Part shown: positions 60,587 through 64,000 of the stretch, piece by piece
How the letters are laid out: each line of letters opens with the position of its first letter
Numbering within the stretch: position 1 is the stretch's first letter
From: Haliclona indistincta
Lineage: Eukaryota > Porifera > Demospongiae > Haplosclerida > Chalinidae
Reading direction: 5' to 3'
Length of the DNA stretch: 64,000 nt
Assembly: GCA_964017065.1 (NCBI GenBank)
Contig: OZ024788.1
Span: 2,155,021-2,219,020, forward strand
The notes under the pieces: generated by a model
Seen by the model: only the letters and a program-made list of their open reading frames with translations
Databases searched by the model: none
Told to the model about the DNA's origin: nothing
Translations under genes and position numbers: made by a program

Positions 60587-61710
60587 GAAAATTAGTGATT
60601 GTTGAACAATATTATAATTGCAGGAATATTTTTGTGGTGAAAATAAGCAGCACAGACTGTTGTGTTGAACATTTTCTTGCTGTATGTAAGCAAGATAATT
60701 ATAGTACTATAATCATTTTTGATGATTGCCTAGGGATGAAGTACTCTTATGTGATAAGCAACAGCTACCAGACATCTTTGCTGTGTGTCAGGTAGCATGA
60801 TAGTTATACTATTGCACGAACTATACTTTTAGCAATAAAACACACTAAAATTGTTAAATTATAATTATCTCAAATCAATGTAACAAGCTTACAACTTACT
60901 TTGACCTTGAGATTGTGTGTGGAGCCACGAAAGTTTGATTCTCAGCTTGATGCTTGCTGTAGAACTAAGGAAAAGGCAGTATCTGTAATATTAATACACC
61001 ATCAGCTATGAGTAGGAGTACTATCATCACCTGAGAATGATTACTTTAATGCCTATGAATCCTGCTAAAGTCCATTTTTGGATTATCTTACGCGGCTGCT
61101 ACGAAGAATTCCTATTGTGCAATATGTAGTGTTTGCTTCTTTATACTGTGTGTCTGCTGTGTTATCTAGTAGTACTGTGCAATAGGTTCACATGACGTCT
61201 CCTTATAAGAACTAGAATGTGTGACATTAGGATTTTCAAAACTGTCTGCAACAGTTTGTGAATTTTCTTTGTTGGTTGCAATAACAAGCAAAAAAATACA
61301 ATGCAATACAACTGACTGCTTACGTCCCTACTCTACTAGCTACTAAGGGGTTAATCTTGGTAGTGATGCACAGTACTAGCAGCTGTTGACCTCACTTGTA
61401 CCTCTATGCTAAATTACACAATGTAGCAAATTTTACCATTGTAATGTTATTCACAAAGTTATTTATAAATCTGTGCTATAATAGTATGATCATGAGTGCT
61501 GTTGGTGATCATACTGCTGTTGGTCAATCAATTGTTGCTGTTACTTCTATACTTCCTCTTCTTGTCCTCATTGAGCCGGTGCTGTGCTATGACATGACTG
61601 CTGAGCATTATTGATTTGTTTACACGTGCTCTTGTACTACTATTGGTATAATGAATCTTGTTGGTCAGCTTTCATTATTCATAATTTTGAATTTTGAACT
61701 ATGCTGTTGG

Positions 61711-61756
61711 TTTCCTGTATGTAACTCAACATGGGTGTTGAGTTACATACAGGAAA
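61711..61756. repeat. perfect 21-bp stem, 4-nt loop hairpin
   Basis: TTTCCTGTATGTAACTCAACA at 61711-61731 and its exact complement at 61736-61756 around TGGG. An outer pair TTTGAACTATGCTG (61691) and CAGCATAGTTCAAA (61810) also matches. Confidence 0.85.
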
Positions 61757-61849
61757 GGCAGCAGCTTTTGCTCTCTAGTAGTGTTAGTACGAGTACTGTT
61801 CTCAAACCATCAGCATAGTTCAAAAATGCTTTTCTAAAACCATCAGCCT

Positions 61850-62030
61850 TTCTAAATTGTGAAACTGAAAGGAAACTGCACTCCTCCTTGGAATAGTGAC
61901 ATTTTGTCAAGTCTTCTATAAGAAAGACGTTCAAGCTCTCTTACAGTACTATTCAGTTCTTTATCCGCCTTCTCTCCATTCTGGTGGTGGATGCATTTAA
62001 AGAATAGCATCTGAAAGTTGCTCTACGCGA
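61850..62030 (-). pseudogene. decayed fragment of the family domain
   Basis: The minus strand reads LNSTVRELERLSYRRLDKM, matching the LEDTVRELELHSDRTIAKI helix region, preceded in another frame by FRCYSLNAS (compare RNYSFNPAD). Frames are broken; only a relic remains. Confidence 0.55.
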
Positions 62031-62280
62031 ATTCACCTCGATGATACAGTAGTTCATGGCTGTGATTTAGAGTTATCTTGAAGAGATCGAATGAGCTTAC
62101 TTTGAAGTCACTAGTGTTTGTGGGCTACAGCTGTGAGTTTGAACCAGTCACTACAGTTGTTTTCAGTGTGTCTACTTTGATTGATTTTGCACACAATTAT
62201 TATTACACTAACAAAAATTAATGATTAATTACTACATCATGTATAGAAAAAACTACGATTGATGGTCTTTTGCGAACATC

Positions 62281-63824
62281 TTATTGTGCATCATTTTTGT
62301 CATTTTCTTCACTAGATTCTTCACTTGTCATTTCTTCTATAGTAGACATATATTCAGATTCCATATCTTCATCTTCATCACTTGACGTATCTTCATCACT
62401 TGACATATCTTCATCTTCATCATTTGACATATCTTCGTCTTCATCTTCATCATTTGACATATCTTTGTCTTCATCACTTGTCATATCTTCATCACTTGAT
62501 GGTTCTTCATCAGTTGGCATTTCTTGTTTGCTTTCTTCATCAGACATTTCTTGATCAAAAGTTTCTTTAGAGTCAGCTATCAAATCGTTATAATGAAGTT
62601 AGTTAACAATATCAGTCATATGATAAAAAAGCTAACCTTCTGCTGGGGAAGAAGCTTGTGTAGTTCCGCCATCAGGATCGCCATCAGTTTCAACATCTAT
62701 AAGAATAGAATTGAAAGATAGGTCTAAATTTTTAACGCTGCTTATAATTCTGATTTACTGACATAGCATTTACAGGGTTCTCGAAGAACCAAACTTATAC
62801 CCATTAAAAATTGAGCACTTAAATACCTGTCTTAGTATGATTTCTTATATGCATATCCTCACATCCTAAATATCATATTTTACTTATCCTGACTAAACAA
62901 ATGGATTACCGACAGCTGATTTGAACCGTAAACCAAATGGAGCTTGAAAAAACCAAATCGAGTGATTCATTCAAAAACTGCCCAGCAAGAACCCTGTGCA
63001 AATGCACTTACCTATTCTATCAGGGCTTTTAGCTGTAACAACTGAAGAACTAGCTTGAGCTGTATGAGAAGAGATTGAAACATAATTTTAAAGATATTGT
63101 TTTACTATGTGGTTAAAGGATACTTACGTTGGTTAGAGCTTGACGAGTCATCAGGATTACCCATCGTAACAAGCTCATCATCATAATATGTGAAGGTCAT
63201 GTATACTACAAATGTCCTGCTGTTGTTATTTCCTGGTATTTCTGAGTCACTTGATTGACTTGACGATACCGATTGACTTGACGATAATGATTGTCCAGTA
63301 GAATCGCTTTGTGGCTTCTTTTTCTTTTTGCGAGTTGTGGATCCACTTGTAAATGTTCTGTTGACAACTCTTGGGTCAGGATGAAATAGAACATAGTGAT
63401 GGAGAAGCATTTGCTCTATGGCTAGTGCGAAATGTTCATGTCTTTTCCTTCCTTTAAGCTTGCCACGAATTTTACTCACTGCATCTCTTGTGAATGCTCC
63501 CAATACTACCATCCCATCTCTGCCTCGTTTTTTTTTACTGTGCCTTTTCCAGCGTGAGTATGTGCCATCTTCAGAACTGTACTTTCTATTTGAATAGTAG
63601 AATGACTTTCCAATATAGATGTGTTTTATTTTCTTCTTTGAACCATCTTCCAGCCGTTTTATTGTCTCTTCTAATTGATCAATGAGTTTGTCTCTGATTT
63701 GCTCTGTAGATGTCAGTGAGCCTATGTCAGCAAGGTTAAATGCATAGCCTTTAACAGAACTTGTGCAAAGATTTTCGAAGGTTACTGGTTTCGACTTGTC
63801 GCTCTTAGCTATTGGTGAAGCCAT
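62281..63824 (-). CDS. four-exon GIY-YIG-like protein with acidic tail
   Basis: Exons 63128-63824, 63012-63059, 62637-62696 and 62281-62576; all GT-AG, phases agree and total length is a multiple of three; 366 aa. Start MASPIAKSDKSKPVTFENLC. Head closely matches 52365-53028, with GYAFN, IYIGKSFY, SRWKRHS (the canonical Arg context that its sister has changed) and AIEQMLLHHY. The Ser-rich insert before the last strand has an extra SSSQSV unit. Exon 3 gives DVETDGDPDGGTTQAS, homologous to the start of the sister's giant last exon. Exon 4 is instead almost pure Asp/Glu/Ser/Met (SDEDEDMSNDEDEDEDMSN) ending NDKNDAQ. Same gene skeleton, different tail. Confidence 0.82.
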
Positions 63825-63885
63825 GGGCTCTGGTATAGTTGATATTTTCTAGACAGCAAACACAAAAACAGAAATTTATTTTGAA

Positions 63886-64000
63886 TGTATATGTTGGCTA
63901 TTGTTCTAACTGATTGTAGCTCAAGCTCTCTTACAGTGTCCTCTAGTTGTGCTATCAGCCTCTTCTTGATAGCCTTCACTTCTGTCTGCCCTGATATGGT
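63886..64000 (-). pseudogene. partial family domain at right edge
   Basis: The minus strand from the edge reads ISGQTEVKAIKKRLIAQLED, then TVRELELQSVRTIANIYI, after which homology stops at the YIG motif and runs into the unrelated flank of the preceding gene. It continues beyond the window upstream, so it is the 5' part of a gene truncated inside the presumed active site. Confidence 0.75.

Larger units (their letters stand above)
60564..62280. other. 1.7-kb intergenic region with relic and hairpin
   Basis: Contains the upstream motif (60576), a flank duplicated from 55180-55420 (61180-61430), a 21-bp perfect hairpin (61711-61756) and a decayed domain relic (61850-62030). Confidence 0.55.

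Noticed and set aside
8448..64000. Prokaryotic operon or defence-island reading of the co-directional array
   Set aside because: Spliced genes, lin-7, microsatellites and MITEs show a metazoan genome; there are no ribosome-binding sites and the spacers are long.
1..64000. tRNA, rRNA or other structured RNA genes
   Set aside because: None was recognised by eye; a covariance-model search would be needed to exclude them.

Overview
The window looks like a metazoan nuclear genome with short GT-AG introns (about 50 to 550 bp), microsatellites and several non-autonomous DNA transposons. The left end holds a recognisable animal polarity gene, lin-7, on the minus strand. A sponge such as Amphimedon would fit the small introns and compact layout, but the species is an inference that I cannot prove from the sequence.

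Left flank (1-8.4 kb): six exons of lin-7 run right to left and leave the window. A divergent seven-exon gene on the plus strand encodes an acidic protein with LF-(D/E)n-LF motifs; I cannot name it and do not see its end. Its introns carry a 365-bp transposon with a 9-bp target duplication and long polypyrimidine and CTCA repeats.

Array (8.4-64 kb): everything else is one multigene family, all on the minus strand. I count 22 full-length copies of one roughly 180-residue domain, plus about ten truncated relics. The domain carries a conserved Tyr (Y-S-x-N), then K-I-Y-I-G-K-T, then S-R-W-x-x-H-K, a strand G-L-V-V-L-G, and A-M-E-Q-x-L-L-H-H-Y. This matches the order and spacing logic of a GIY-YIG nuclease fold (Tyr, Tyr, Arg, His, Glu) with a helical insertion between the first two strands. 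That assignment is my inference. Behind the domain most members have a long, low-complexity Ser/Thr/Pro tail. The tails repeatedly carry basic NLS-like motifs (PPRKRLKL, PPAKRTKL), RVxF-type and [GS]ILK-type motifs (both known protein phosphatase 1 docking motifs) and a C-terminal V-I-D-L-T-K-E-D that resembles a SUMO-interacting motif.

Gene structures vary. Most members are single-exon. One subfamily (21.4, 28.2, 35.0 kb) has a 15-nt first exon encoding MAERQ or MAASQ. The locus at 30.6-32.9 kb appears to splice two domains into one protein. The loci at 49.3-53.0 and 62.3-63.8 kb share an intron layout and phases but have completely different tails.

The array is actively turning over. There is a 2-bp frameshifting deletion (23.2 kb), an in-frame stop between head and tail (57.0 kb), a head-to-tail chimera (15.7 kb), a frameshift plus nonsense pair (38-41.5 kb), N-terminal stubs (26.1, 29.4, 33.7 kb), large segmental duplications, transposon insertions datable against intact duplicate copies, and a perfect 145-bp inverted repeat (27.3-27.6 kb). 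Several paralogs have lost predicted catalytic Arg, Glu or Tyr residues, so the cluster appears to mix catalytic-looking and degenerate members.
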